This document shows, in pieces, positions 18,674-29,446 of a stretch of 64,000 nt of DNA. A program made the position numbers and the translations under genes. This stretch comes from Skeletonema tropicum (lineage: Eukaryota; Bacillariophyta; Thalassiosirophyceae; Thalassiosirales; Thalassiosiraceae). The notes below the pieces were generated by a model. It searched no databases, was not told the DNA's origin, and saw nothing but the letters and a program-made list of their open reading frames with translations. The DNA is taken from contig CM074142.1 of the NCBI GenBank assembly GCA_037178625.1, forward strand, positions 682,001 through 746,000, given 5' to 3'. Positions within the stretch are counted from its first letter, which is position 1; each line of letters starts with the position of its first letter.

Positions 18674-20485
18674 CTACAAACCCAGAATATACTCCCCATT
18701 GCTTCCCGGTACGATTCCCTCAACAAAACCAGGACTTCCTAAATCAGGGTTGCGGTACATTGCAACAGAAATCAAATCCCCTGCTGTTACAAATGAGTTC
18801 CAACCATCCAGCATTTCTTCCGACTTTGGAACAGTTCTTTTGTACGGAGCACAGTCATCTCCAAAAACAATCCCTCCTTTCTCAGCAACTGCAAGTAAAT
18901 TTTGCAAATCATTCACCACACCATTCCTTGAATGCTCTCCATCGACAACAATGAGGTCACACTTTTGGCCACTCATTGTCTCTTTGGCATTCTTCAAAGT
19001 CTTCTTAGAATCTCCCCAGACAATGTGGAAATGATCTCCAAACTCTTTTTCCATTTTCTCGGCAGTTGGTAAAGACGATCCAACTTCTTTTAGGTCCCAG
19101 CCATAGTAGTAGACTTTGATTCCATTTTCCAAGTCCAAGAAGGAGAGGAAGAGCATTGCTGAATGACCACCATTGAATCCTGTTTCGCAAACATTCACCC
19201 TCACGACCTCATTTTGCGTTTGCTGCTGTTTCTGCTGAATCATATGCCGAATAGCTTCAATGTATCTGTAAGTTTGATAAGGGTTAGTCCCCACATGGCC
19301 GAAGAATTTCCTTACAGTTTCACTGTGCCACAGATTCAATTGATCCCATGACTTGGTGACTTTGGGATCAATTATTGGCACAATTTCTTGTTTCCTAAAA
19401 TCTTTGGGAACTCTCACACGTGTATCATTCTTTCTCATCAATCGAAGAGCACCATTGCCATGAGTTATGTTAAGATTGAATTGTGGGTTCACGCAGACAT
19501 CTTTGCTAAGCAGATCTTTCACTGCTTCATTAGTAGAAATGGCGTATGACTTCTTCATATATTCGACTCTGGCATTACAATCAAAGGTAGTACCCTGAAA
19601 TGGGCATGTTCCACAAAACTTGGAGATGAAACTATTGTTCTCTGCATCAGTAAAGAAGACTTCCATCGCTCTCATATGGGAAGACACGTCTTCATCATGT
19701 CTGTATTGATCCGAAATAATGTACCCATTCACACGAACCCGGCGGTAGAAGGCAAACAAGGCAAACAGAGTATCTTCATAGGATGATTCAACGCTCTTGC
19801 TAAATCGCAAAACTGCAATGTCACAAATCTTGGAATCAGCCCATGTCGTCACATCTCCCTGCAGTAGAAAAACAGGAACATCTACACCCTCTCTCCTCGC
19901 TGCAGTAGGATTGGTTTCATTGAATATGACAAAGTTGTGTTCCTCGAAGATTTTCCTAACTTTCTTCACACAGAGCTCATTATGATTTTTGGTGACCAGC
20001 CAAATGGCACGTTGTTGTGGATTACATGTAGACACTTTCTTGACAGCCCGTTGGATTATAGCAGCTGCCAAACTTGCCCTACCCACTTCATGACAATCAT
20101 TGCCACTATCGACTTCGACAAAATCGCCCTTCACCAATGATTTCACAATTTCTGAAATTTCTTCCGGGGCTTCTTGAGGCCATACGATGGGTGACCAGGA
20201 CGTCAGTGACTCAATGACTGAGGCGCAACTTCCTGCTTCTGCTATCAAGGAAGGATCGAATCTAGTAGATCCAGAATCCAACTGCTGATTTTTTTGTGGC
20301 AAGAAATCATTAATTTGAATGCTGCTGCCATTTTGCACCTCATTCCAGGCAAGGGGATGCAACAGTAAGAGGAATGATAGAATAGCAAAACAGATGATGA
20401 AAATGAAGTAGACCTCAATGGAATAATGTGCCCTTCTTCTTCTCCTTTGGGTAGGCAGGGATTCGGCTGCAGCTGGAGGGTCCAT
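18674..20485 (-). CDS. membrane-anchored class I methyltransferase-like protein
   Basis: 603 codons, ATG at 20485 and TAG at 18674-18676. An RRRRRAH stretch precedes a single transmembrane segment (VYFIFIICFAILSFLLLLHP, about residues 25-44), predicting type II topology in the secretory pathway. The C-terminal ~200 residues look like a SAM-binding Rossmann domain of the Methyltransf_24 kind: VNVCETGFNGGHSAMLFLSF (motif I with an acidic start), YYYGWDLKE, HIVWGDSKKTL, CDLIVVDGEHSRNGVVNDL and GGIVFGDDCAPY. The middle part (about 100-400) is unassigned. Substrate unknown; a glycan or small-molecule target in the Golgi is inference. It is the last ordinary host gene before the transposon-rich part. 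Confidence 0.7.
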   Translation of the reverse strand: MDPPAAAESLPTQRRRRRAHYSIEVYFIFIICFAILSFLLLLHPLAWNEVQNGSSIQINDFLPQKNQQLDSGSTRFDPSLIAEAGSCASVIESLTSWSPIVWPQEAPEEISEIVKSLVKGDFVEVDSGNDCHEVGRASLAAAIIQRAVKKVSTCNPQQRAIWLVTKNHNELCVKKVRKIFEEHNFVIFNETNPTAARREGVDVPVFLLQGDVTTWADSKICDIAVLRFSKSVESSYEDTLFALFAFYRRVRVNGYIISDQYRHDEDVSSHMRAMEVFFTDAENNSFISKFCGTCPFQGTTFDCNARVEYMKKSYAISTNEAVKDLLSKDVCVNPQFNLNITHGNGALRLMRKNDTRVRVPKDFRKQEIVPIIDPKVTKSWDQLNLWHSETVRKFFGHVGTNPYQTYRYIEAIRHMIQQKQQQTQNEVVRVNVCETGFNGGHSAMLFLSFLDLENGIKVYYYGWDLKEVGSSLPTAEKMEKEFGDHFHIVWGDSKKTLKNAKETMSGQKCDLIVVDGEHSRNGVVNDLQNLLAVAEKGGIVFGDDCAPYKRTVPKSEEMLDGWNSFVTAGDLISVAMYRNPDLGSPGFVEGIVPGSNGEYILGL

Positions 20486-20615
20486 CGTTCTTGATCAAGT
20501 GCACAAGTGACAAAAATGATAAATGATACTACTCGATTTCATCTACCTACCTACAAACTAAAGCTGAACCCAAACGTTAAAGTAGGCGTGCCAATCTTGG
20601 ATTTCACGGTCCGGG

Positions 20616-20886
20616 CGATCGTCACATTAGTAAAGAGGGTCCGCCAGTAGTAAGGATTGAACGGACAAGCAGAAAACATCTAAGAAGCGAGCGGCTTTCA
20701 AAGAAGAACGACGCCAGATGCAGAAAGATTTGTATTCAAATGACGGAGTGAGAAAGGCGTACTCAACACGCAGGTGCGACGACAACACTGAACATTTGAA
20801 TGGGAGATAGACGCTTGGAATTTGGTTAGTAAGGAGGACCCGATCAAGACTCCACAACGCATTTTCCAAGCAGCTTATTAAATTTT
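20616..20886 (-). repeat. inverted, internally deleted copy of the 739-bp repeat
   Basis: Reads as the reverse complement of part of the tandem unit at 56.3-58.8 kb, from AAAATTTAATAAGCTGC to CTAATGTGACGATCG. About 58 bp are missing at the TGTTGA/GTACGCC join. The gypsy element sits only ~45 bp away, so the repeat family is dispersed as well as tandem. Confidence 0.85.
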
Positions 20887-20931
20887 TAAAGTTTGGTGAA
20901 CGTCTTTGAGAGTCAACGTTCACGGGTTTTG

Positions 20932-21174
20932 TGTCACACCTACGTAGTGTCGGACATCAATCAAATTCATATTTATGTTATCTGGTTTCTCGTTTCTCAA
21001 TATGTTTCGGAATGCTTTCTCGAGGCTGGTCTATCATGACATCGCCAATGAAAGCACAAGTTGAACCGAATCCAAAAACGTTGATCGTTTCCTTTAGATT
21101 TTAAGTCATAATAAGTCTTTTGTTATATCACCAAATATATTGATCAATAGCTCAATTGTTAGCAAGATTGGACA
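20932..21174 (+). repeat. gypsy 5' LTR
   Basis: 243 bp with TG...CA ends, identical to 26582-26824 on reading both copies. A TATATATA stretch lies just after the LTR at about 21179-21186. Confidence 0.97.
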
Positions 21175-21230
21175 CAGTATATATACTCCCACATTAACAG
21201 CCAAACAAAGAAGAAAAAACTACGTTGAAA

Positions 21231-22574
21231 ATGAATTCCTACAAATCGAAAAATGCCTGGATCACTAGCTTCCGCTTCCGCCAAAACTCGCTCGCCTCCA
21301 AGAGTACAGCAGCCCTCCGAGAGATGCCTCGCTTTGGATCTAAGACTCTTTATGGTCTTCGTCCCGATGGAAGTAAGACAGAGGAAGACTACGTCGTGTT
21401 TAGGGAAACCTCGCCCAGTGATGAAGGCGAACCTTACTTGAACCAAATAGAGTCCTTTCTCGAGCAAGCAGATGAGTGCAATTGGAATGCTGATGCTCGC
21501 TTCACCAATTATGGCAAGCTACTCGACGGACCAATGAAGAACTTGTGGAGGAGGCTGTTGGATGAAGGTCATGACACTTGGGACCCTGCCAACAGAGCAA
21601 CTGAGCAGGACTTTGAGGACGCCTTGGCCGCCTTCTTCATTATGTGGACCAAGAGCGCAAACCCAGGGGACGCCATGGATCAACACCTTCTCTCCTTCAA
21701 GTACAAGAATCAGAAGGAGTTCAACATGCCCATCAAACCGAGCCTCTACGTGAACCGAATGTCGGAACTTTGGAGATTCAGTGAGATGATGCCTCGTGCG
21801 GGAGCACAATGCTCCGACCTCATGAAGACGAACGCGGTATGGAACGGCCTACCCGAGGAAGCAAGAGATTACGTTGAGGAAGAGAAGGGCTTAGATGTCT
21901 TTGACCTTGGAGGAGGAGGCAATAATGCTATGGTCTGGACGGATATCATGGATACTCTCGAGGCGTGGTGGTCTCGTGAATTTGGTAAGGAAGTACGAAA
22001 GAAGTTTCAGCAACAGGAAGAGAGGAAGAGAAGGAGGGATGACGATGATGATGAAGCCAATGATGATGGTGGACATGATCAACATCCGAGGAAGAAGAAG
22101 AGGGGCAACCGCAATAAGAACAACCGCAACAACAACAACAACAAAGGCAATAACAACAGCAACAACGACAACTCCAACTTCCACGACAAGCAATGTTCAC
22201 TCCATCCAACGCACAAGCACAAATACCGTGATTGCATCTACTGTCCCAGTGGACCCAACTTCAAGAAGGATGCCGCAGAGAAATTCTACCAAGGCAAGAC
22301 CAAAACTGCTGCTCCTTATTGGTGGAAGAAGGGCTACGAACGTAAGTTCAAAGAGAGTGAGGAGAAAGCGCCGCCTCAGCAACCCCAAGGCTCCTACCTC
22401 GTCGCTCAGCAACAGCTTCCGCCAGCTCCAGTTCCACAAGCTCCTACTCAACCAGCACCAGTATTCGCTACTTCATCAGCAGCCGTAGCCCCACCAGCAC
22501 CGGCTCAGCAGCAACTTTATTCCATCCAAGTCAATGCGCAAGGCCAGCAGGTTCTTGTTCCCCATCGATCATGA
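21231..22574 (+). CDS. gag: gypsy Gag
   Basis: 447 codons from ATG 21231 (an in-frame TTG six bases upstream is not needed) to TGA 22572-22574. The first ~250 residues are a helical capsid-like domain (DEGHDTWDPANRATEQDFED; WSREFGKEVRKKFQQQEERK). A basic region rich in R, K and N follows. Then comes a zinc-knuckle-like CSLHPTHKHKYRDCIYC with Cys/His spacing different from the retroviral CCHC. A P/Q-rich tail ends VLVPHRS. Gag should form the particle and package the RNA. The same frame stays open beyond the TGA into pol. Confidence 0.92.
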   Translation: MNSYKSKNAWITSFRFRQNSLASKSTAALREMPRFGSKTLYGLRPDGSKTEEDYVVFRETSPSDEGEPYLNQIESFLEQADECNWNADARFTNYGKLLDGPMKNLWRRLLDEGHDTWDPANRATEQDFEDALAAFFIMWTKSANPGDAMDQHLLSFKYKNQKEFNMPIKPSLYVNRMSELWRFSEMMPRAGAQCSDLMKTNAVWNGLPEEARDYVEEEKGLDVFDLGGGGNNAMVWTDIMDTLEAWWSREFGKEVRKKFQQQEERKRRRDDDDDEANDDGGHDQHPRKKKRGNRNKNNRNNNNNKGNNNSNNDNSNFHDKQCSLHPTHKHKYRDCIYCPSGPNFKKDAAEKFYQGKTKTAAPYWWKKGYERKFKESEEKAPPQQPQGSYLVAQQQLPPAPVPQAPTQPAPVFATSSAAVAPPAPAQQQLYSIQVNAQGQQVLVPHRS

Positions 22575-25500
22575 AACGCCGACCCTTTTGGGAATCAACA
22601 TTCAACCTTCACCAATGTATTTGCCACCAGTTTGGAACAGGTGACGGGCTATGCTAATGCCCCAGCAGCTCTCGAGTATCATGTCAACAATGTTACCTCG
22701 GAGCCTTCGAGCGAGATTGATGTTCAACTTCCATGTTGCATCCGTAGGGACCGTGATCCGATTACAGTCTCTACCGTTCTACAAGCAAACATGAGCTTGA
22801 AACCTAGAGCGCAGCCAGCTTCAAGCCCTGCATCAATGCTCGACCGCATCGCATCAGACACTCAACTTCATGATGATGAGTTCTTGAACGAATTGTTCAA
22901 TTGTCACTTTGCGGAGGATGCACTAGATGCATTGATCAACACCATCCCAATAACAAACGAAACAGTCGCCGTTGAGGCAACGATGGTGGACTGTCCAGAG
23001 TATCTTGTACTCGATCCAATCCCAGACCAAAGCAATATTGAGCCTTGGGATTTCAACATCTTCCCTAATACAGGAATTGAGTCTTATGACAATCAGATGG
23101 TCGAGTTAGGAGAGGCGCTCCAACTCCCATCCATTCCACATACGTGCAACAACATCGAGTTGGATACTGAATTTGAATTTTGTAATGTTGAGGTTACTTA
23201 CAAAGTTGATTCGAAAGGAGTCACAGTGCCCATGGCCACTGCGTATGCAATGGTCAAGTCGGTAAATGGAGTCAAGTGCAATCGATTCCTCAAGTGCCTA
23301 TTTGACACGGGTGGTAGCGTTTCGATGGCCCATCGTAGTGTTTTGCCACCAGGAGCGGAACTTCGTCAATCTTCACAATCGACGATCTGTAACACCATCG
23401 CTGGGAACTACATGCCGGTAGGTTCCCTACTTGCCGAGAATATCAAGCTCCCGGAGTTTGATGCCAACCTTACTGTCGACAGCCAAGAGTTCCTCGTCTT
23501 TGACCCCAAGTGCTCGTTTGATTTGATACTTGGTAATGATTTCCTGATGAAGATAGGCCTTTTCTTTGATTACGAGACACTCGAACTCGAGTGGAGGGGG
23601 AAGCGCATCCCAATGAACTCCAAGTTTACCAAGGAGAGGCTAAGCGCAGCTATCGGTTGTTGCATTGTGGAGGAGGAAGATGAAGAATTGGACTACCTAG
23701 ACTCTTTTGCAACGGTTATTGCTGATTCTACTTATGAAGAGCTCAAAGTGGATAAGGTCATCGCAGAGAACTGTCAGCATCTGTCAATGACTCAACGCCA
23801 GGACCTGGCGGAGATGTTCCGCAAGCATTACAAACTCTTCGACGGCAAGCTCCATGTCTATAAAGGAGCCAAGATGGATATTGAATTGCAACCAGGAGCC
23901 CAGCCTGTCTTCCGACGACCTTACCCTACTCCACGCATCCATATGGAAACGTTTAAGAAGGAGTTGCTCCGTCTTATCGAAATAGGTGTTCTTGAGAGAG
24001 TGTCAGGCCCATCTGCATGGGGTCTACCATCGTTTATTATCCCTAAGAAGGATGGCAAGGTTCGTTTCATTGCAGATCTCCGTGAGCTGAACAAAGTCAT
24101 TAAGCCGCGAGATTATACTCTTCCCATCATCCAAGATCTGATCCGAAAGCGTACTGGATTCCAGTTCATGACGAAGCTTGACTTGAGCATGATGTTCTAT
24201 TCATTTGAATTGACGGACAGAGCAAAGGACCTCACCACAATCTCGACACCCTTCGGTCTTTTTCGTTGGACAAGAGCCCCGATGGGTCTCCGCAACTCCC
24301 CAGCATTCGCACAGTCGATTATTGAAGAAGTGCTTCGGGATCTAGATGAAGTTGAAGTGTACATTGATGACATTGCGATATGGTCTAATTCTTGGGATGA
24401 TCATGTACGCACCCTCCGCGAGGTGTTCAGGCGTCTTGAAGAGGCAGGGTTCTCTATTAACCCTCTAAAGTGCGAATTCGGTATTGCAGAGGGAGATTTT
24501 CTCGGTCATTGGGTCAGCAAGGACGGCATTCAACCATGGCAGAAGAAGGTACAAGCGGTTCTTGACCTGCAAAGGCCTACCAACGCTAGCGAAGTACGAA
24601 CCCTGGTGGGATTGATCAACTGGTACCGAGATTTCTGGCCACGTCGAAGCCATCTCCTCTCTCCATTTACTCAGCTTATCCGAGGTATTCAGAAGAAGAA
24701 AGCGCCGATCGTTTGGACTCCAGAGCTAGAGAAAGTTTTTCAGGAAGTGAAGCAAGTTATTGCCAGTGATGCTTTGTGTGCCTACCCAAACCACAATGAG
24801 CCTTTTGAAGTCTACACGGACAGTTCTGATTATCAACTGGGAGCAGCCATACTCCAAGGCGGGCGCCCCGTTGCGTATTACTCCAAAAGACTCTCGGCGG
24901 CACAATCTCGATACACCACCATGGAAAAGGAATTATTGGCCATCGTCAGCACCCTCACGGAATATCGTACCATGCTCTTTGGAGCAAAGCTCAAGATTTT
25001 CACGGACCATCGCAACTTAACGTTCTCCAACTTAAACAGTCAACGAGTCCTTCGGTGGCGGTGCTTCCTCGAGTCCTTCCATGCAGAGTGGTTCTACCAC
25101 CCCGGCAAGCTCAATGTCTTAGCAGATGCGTACAGTCGTCTCCCCAAGTTTGATTTCTCGGGTGCCGAGAAGAGGCAGGATGAACTTTCCTCCACTCCAG
25201 TTCAATTCAATCCAGTTCCCCACGATGTTCCTCGAGTTGAAGACGAAGAGCCCAGTGTCTTTGAAGAACAACTAGCCGAATTGGCCAGTGATGATGAGTT
25301 CCCTTTAGCCCAAGTGCAACAGTTCATGAACCTTCCTTCTACCGTCCAGAATCCTTTGCGATATGAATGGCTTGCAGAAGAGCAGAGCCGCTGTCCTGCC
25401 CTTCAGCAGATGCTCACTACTTACCCAACGTTCTACCATTGTCGAACGTTTGGTCGCCATGACACGTCGTTGATTTGCTACAGCCCCACTCCTCAAGATG

Positions 25501-26579
25501 AATCCACTTTGAAGATAGTCCTCACGGACAATGCGGTAGACGCCGCTATTGAATACTTTCATCTCCTGTTGAATCATCCAGGAGCCAAGGCAGTTACTAA
25601 TGCTCTCTCCAAGTTCTATCATCCTCAATTGGCAGCCCGGATCAATGCCTTCTCGTGCGATGTTTGCCAGCGTACAAAGATTGGTCAGCGAGGCTATGGC
25701 CACTTCCCTCCTCGTCAAGTACAAGATCTCAATCCATGGAAGCAATGCGACGTGGACCTCGTTGGTCCATGGTATGTCAAGACGTCTGGTCGAAGTGGCA
25801 AAGCCTATGAGTTCTATGCACTGACAGCAATTGACCGTGCCACTGGTTACCCAGATGCCATCATCATCAAGCGCAAGACTAGTGAGAATGTAGCTCGCAA
25901 GTTCAATGAATTATGGCTCTCAAGATACCCACGGCCTGAAGCTTGCGCTCATGATCAAGGCGGTGAATTTATCGGCCCTCAGTTCCAGCAGTTGTTGCAT
26001 GATGCTGGTATTGCATCTGCTCCCTCGACAGCTCGCAACCCCCAGAGCAATGCGATCATCGAACGCCTGCACCTTACAATGGGAAATTCCATTCGAGCCC
26101 GACTTGCCAATCAAGACCCCCGTACCTTGACCGAAGCTGAAGACCTCATGGGAACGATTTTATCTGATACTCTTAGCTCTATCCGTATGACACCATCACA
26201 AGCTACTGGATATGCTCCCGCAGCATTGGCCTTTGGGCGCGATATGATCTTCAACCTTCCAGTCCAGCACGACATGAATGAGATCAACCTTCGCCGCCAA
26301 CGCCGTGTCAACAAGGACATCAAGCGAATCAATTCCAAACGCTACAGCTACGATTACCGCGTTGGGGAAGAAGTCATGAAGAAGGTCTTTGATCCTGCAA
26401 AACTCGACGACAAATGGAATGGTCCTTTCACTATCGTCCGTACCCATGTCAACGGCAATGTTACTATCAAGCTCGACGATCACCTACAAGAGCGTCTCAA
26501 CATCAGACGCATCAAGCCCTACAAGTCACCTACTCCTCAAGTCTTACAACAAATCGTTGCGCCCTCTGAGGAGGGGTAG
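22575..26579 (+). CDS. pol: gypsy Pol (PR-RT-RNaseH-IN)
   Basis: Open from the codon right after the gag TGA to TAG 26577-26579, in the gag frame; the first in-frame ATG is only at 22791. Domains in order: aspartic protease with LFDTGGSVSMAHRS; reverse transcriptase with LDLSMMFYSFEL and the YIDD box (YIDDIAIWS, about 24358); RNase H with YTDSSDYQLGAAI and FTDHRNLTF; integrase with an HHCC zinc finger (H..H about 25560-25575, CDVCQRTK about 25660) and a DDE core (DVDLVGPW, AHDQGGEF, NAIIERLH). A C-terminal KWNGPFTIV module resembles GPY/F; no chromodomain seen. All catalytic residues I can check are intact. Translation most likely depends on readthrough of the UGA. Confidence 0.92.
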   Translation, partial: NADPFGNQHSTFTNVFATSLEQVTGYANAPAALEYHVNNVTSEPSSEIDVQLPCCIRRDRDPITVSTVLQANMSLKPRAQPASSPASMLDRIASDTQLHDDEFLNELFNCHFAEDALDALINTIPITNETVAVEATMVDCPEYLVLDPIPDQSNIEPWDFNIFPNTGIESYDNQMVELGEALQLPSIPHTCNNIELDTEFEFCNVEVTYKVDSKGVTVPMATAYAMVKSVNGVKCNRFLKCLFDTGGSVSMAHRSVLPPGAELRQSSQSTICNTIAGNYMPVGSLLAENIKLPEFDANLTVDSQEFLVFDPKCSFDLILGNDFLMKIGLFFDYETLELEWRGKRIPMNSKFTKERLSAAIGCCIVEEEDEELDYLDSFATVIADSTYEELKVDKVIAENCQHLSMTQRQDLAEMFRKHYKLFDGKLHVYKGAKMDIELQPGAQPVFRRPYPTPRIHMETFKKELLRLIEIGVLERVSGPSAWGLPSFIIPKKDGKVRFIADLRELNKVIKPRDYTLPIIQDLIRKRTGFQFMTKLDLSMMFYSFELTDRAKDLTTISTPFGLFRWTRAPMGLRNSPAFAQSIIEEVLRDLDEVEVYIDDIAIWSNSWDDHVRTLREVFRRLEEAGFSINPLKCEFGIAEGDFLGHWVSKDGIQPWQKKVQAVLDLQRPTNASEVRTLVGLINWYRDFWPRRSHLLSPFTQLIRGIQKKKAPIVWTPELEKVFQEVKQVIASDALCAYPNHNEPFEVYTDSSDYQLGAAILQGGRPVAYYSKRLSAAQSRYTTMEKELLAIVSTLTEYRTMLFGAKLKIFTDHRNLTFSNLNSQRVLRWRCFLESFHAEWFYHPGKLNVLADAYSRLPKFDFSGAEKRQDELSSTPVQFNPVPHDVPRVEDEEPSVFEEQLAELASDDEFPLAQVQQFMNLPSTVQNPLRYEWLAEEQSRCPALQQMLTTYPTFYHCRTFGRHDTSLICYSPTPQDESTLKIVLTDNAVDAAIEYFHLLLNHPGAKAVTNALSKFYHPQLAARINAFSCDVCQRTKIGQRGYGHFPPRQVQDLNPWKQCDVDLVGPWYVKTSGRSGKAYEFYALTAIDRATGYPDAIIIKRKTSENVARKFNELWLSRYPRPEACAHDQGGEFIGPQFQQLLHDAGIASAPSTARNPQSNAIIERLHLTMGNSIRARLANQDPRTLTEAEDLMGTILSDTLSSIRMTPSQATGYAPAALAFGRDMIFNLPVQHDMNEINLRRQRRVNKDIKRINSKRYSYDYRVGEEVMKKVFDPAKLDDKWNGPFTIVRTHVNGNVTIKLDDHLQERLNIRRIKPYKSPTPQVLQQIVAPSEEG

Positions 26580-26581
26580 AA
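26568..26581 (+). promoter_or_regulatory. polypurine tract of gypsy element
   Basis: GAGGAGGGGTAGAA ends exactly at the 3' LTR start (26582) and overlaps the pol stop codon. It is purine except one T and fits the plus-strand primer site of LTR retrotransposons. Confidence 0.8.
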
Positions 26582-26824
26582 TGTCACACCTACGTAGTGT
26601 CGGACATCAATCAAATTCATATTTATGTTATCTGGTTTCTCGTTTCTCAATATGTTTCGGAATGCTTTCTCGAGGCTGGTCTATCATGACATCGCCAATG
26701 AAAGCACAAGTTGAACCGAATCCAAAAACGTTGATCGTTTCCTTTAGATTTTAAGTCATAATAAGTCTTTTGTTATATCACCAAATATATTGATCAATAG
26801 CTCAATTGTTAGCAAGATTGGACA
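26582..26824 (+). repeat. gypsy 3' LTR
   Basis: Identical in sequence to 20932-21174 and followed by the TSD TTTTG at 26825-26829. Confidence 0.97.
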
Positions 26825-26829
26825 TTTTG

Positions 26830-27455
26830 TATGTCTTTTTCCCCCTCCCACCCTCACAACTCTCATACGATGATGCGGATGGTGGGTTGGAGTGTATAAT
26901 ATTGTTGTCGCACATGGTGCGTGTTGGTCCGGGGGGGTTCCTGACGCGTAGGACCCCTCCAGCAGCTCTTCTCTGCTCGATTTCGATCGGCATGGGCAGG
27001 GGACGTCTACTCTACGGATATTATTATTTTCCGGGGGGGGTAGGTTGGTGAAGGACGTGAACGCCTTCTAGCAATTTGCTATGCTGGGGGTGTTCCACGA
27101 TCAACTTTTGCTGATGGGGGACGGATGATGGATGTTGTATCGATCGATGTGTGGTAGAAGACGGACGTGTTCTTCAATCAGTCAAATACATATTTCATAA
27201 TTTTGGTGGAGACCAGATGCCGCTAGGGGGGCATCGTCTGTGGAAGTTCCCCATCGAGCTGGAGTGTTAGTCATTGGTGGATGGTTCTCTAGCTAAGCTG
27301 AATATTAGGTGCAGCTTGTATCGGACTATCCTTTGTTGAAGATGTGCTGAGATATCTTTTACTGATGAGGGGACGGGATGATGGATGTTGTATCGATGGG
27401 AGACCGAGGCTCTGTCCTTCCTACTGGGACCATCGGTGCCACATGTGCTGCTACG
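26830..27455. other. spacer between gypsy and element 1
   Basis: No gene supported. A G/C-homopolymer-rich stretch (GGGGGGG near 27035) and two copies of ATGATGGATGTTGTATCGAT (about 27124 and 27378) are visible. It could be relic transposon sequence. Confidence 0.35.
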
Positions 27456-27951
27456 TCTCAAGTTGAGTATTATCTGCTCAAAGCCTGAGAAATCTATATG
27501 CGTACATCGACGTTGACTTGCGGTACGAGGATCACTGATCTGAACGACGGGTGGCTCGGCGGAAGTGAAAGATGAAGGACGTATGAAGATTCTGGAACGT
27601 TGAGTTCAAATACCAAATTAAGCTGGATGTTGGAGCTATCTGCTCATCTATCCTACCCGACTATCGAAGTATTATTGGGAGAAGTCTCCGCCATTGTCGG
27701 CTTCGTCTACTACACGTTGTTTATTCTTTATTTCTATCTACTAAGTGAGAGGTCGATGTGTCATGGTAGTGCTTCAACCTGTGGTGAAATAAAATCTTAT
27801 CCCGCCAAAACAAGCAGATGGCTACTTCCGAGCAGATGGCTTCTCGTCGATGACGACATGAAATAACGTAAATCCCCATTCCCATAATTCCTAAATCCCA
27901 TATTCCCGATAATGATGATAAAAAGGCAGCGTTCCAAATCCTAAGTTGTCA
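27456..27951 (-). repeat. element 1 3' LTR (496 bp)
   Basis: Plus strand runs from TCTCAAGTTGAG to AAGTTGTCA; in coding orientation it starts TGACAACTT and ends AACTTGAGA. Six copies of this LTR exist in the window. The frame encoding SSNTKLSWMLELSAHLSYP in each copy is an LTR by-product. Confidence 0.95.
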
Positions 27952-27982
27952 CTCCCCAACCTGCATGATATCCATCATTTCT

Positions 27983-28926
27983 TCAGCCAATAATTCTTTC
28001 TCCCCATCTATCTTTTCCGTTTAATATCCCTAATATATCTCTATGCCAGAAAAGTAGAGGTTGAAGGACCTGCCAAACGTATATCGTATTCCAGACTTCC
28101 CACTTCAACAAGTAATCGCTAATCTCAAAGAACATCTGAGCAGTAAACTTATTATTGTGTGAAGTTGTTTCCACAATGGTTGGTATTTCCAGTAGCTCTT
28201 GATAATCATTGATCTGACCTGTAGGTGTATGGTCTTGATAATCCTTGATCTGTCCTGTAGGTGTAGGGTATTGGATGAGTAGTTCTTCTTCCTTTGGACT
28301 AGGTAGACGTAGATCGGCCATAGAAAATGTGGACGATAAAGCATTGTGATTGTTCACGAAGGGCCTATTGCCGTTTGTGACTTGTGAGAAGGGCCTATTG
28401 CCGTTTTTGACTTGAACTTCAAGGTATATACGGTCATCCGCGACTTGGTAATGAAGTTGGTCGTATACATCAAAAATGCGAACACTTGAAGAGAACCCTC
28501 TCTCGGGACTTCTAACAAAGAACCTGAAGCCACACACAAAGATATCGACAAAGAATCCACCATAGAGCCGATTGCATCGGGTGATAATTCTGCTTCCGAC
28601 GATGATTTCGTGGTAATTAGTGCGTGATGCATCCATAAGTTCTTGAATAGCTGCACGTTTGCTGCGCTCCCCATGATTGAGACCGAGACGATGACGTTCG
28701 TAACTCACAAGATCAGGATGAAGAACCGAATTGACTTGATTCCGAATAACGTAGATATTGCGCTTCCTATCAACAATCCTCGATGCAAAACGTGCAATCA
28801 TCATGTGACGAGAGTCACTGTCGATACTTACCAAAATAGCACCATACTCAACCATCAAAATATTACCATATCCAAATTGAGCCGAGAAGATAGCAGAGTT
28901 TCCATCACTGATCTGCGACCGAATAA
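27983..28926 (-). CDS. element 1 ORF, C-terminal part
   Basis: Continuation of the element ORF after the X1 insertion: IRSQISDGNS, then MVEYGAILVSIDSDSRHMMI, to the stop at 27983. It contains two small internal duplications, (K/T)NGNRPF twice and (Y/H)TPTGQI(K/N)DYQ twice. No known domain. The same part in element 2 (53255-54395) is nearly identical but still joined to the preceding 66 codons. Confidence 0.6.
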
Positions 28927-29446
28927 TCGGCCCTCGGGGCCCCCGTTCATGGAGTGCAGAGCAGCGTAATAGGGGGCCGCAGGTGCCCTTCTATTACAGG
29001 TGGGAAAATTCATTATTTTTCACCCCCATTATTCTACAGAGTTATAGGTAGGAATCAGTACATGTGTTTTTTAGTGAGAAGGTTTACTTTAGGGACACGT
29101 AGAGTCCTCGGTAGAGACTACCGGCGTAGGATCTGTATGTGTTCCTATGTAGAAAGCAAGAAGTACCTGTTGAAAGCGAGAAATTGACTGTACTAGATGC
29201 GCTTTTTGAGCATCTAAATCGGTCTGTACGAGAAAGAAATACAGGTTTTACACGGGCGTTAGTCGATTTAGTTTTTGTCTTTCTTCGTCGCGAGAAAATG
29301 TCTTTTTGTAAAACTGTGCTTGATATATCGAATCGTGCGCTTGCAGATGTTTTACTGATCACCAGATGCAGACGCTTAATTGAGTTGTTGTATTCTTTGT
29401 GTTGAGAAAGTGTCTGTTTTGTAAAACTGTGCAGTGATCAATTTTA

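Larger units (their letters stand above)
20932..26824 (+). mobile_element. complete Ty3/gypsy LTR retrotransposon
   Basis: 5,893 bp with identical 243-bp LTRs starting TGTCACACC and ending TTGGACA. The 5-bp target duplication TTTTG is present at 20927-20931 and 26825-26829. Domain order is gag, protease, RT, RNase H, integrase, which is the Ty3/gypsy order. Both ORFs are free of decay except for one stop codon between them. Identical LTRs mean a very recent insertion. No standard TGG-starting primer-binding site follows the 5' LTR; the next bases are CAGTATATATACTCCC, so the priming mechanism is unclear. Confidence 0.97.

Noticed and set aside
20932..26824. Ty1/copia assignment for the intact element
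   Set aside because: Integrase follows RNase H, which is the Ty3/gypsy order; Copia has integrase before RT.
27600..27866. 88-codon ORF beginning with a TTG (SSNTKLSWMLELSAHLSYP), found six times
   Set aside because: It lies wholly inside the 496-bp LTR, has no ATG start, and its repetition is explained by the LTR copies.
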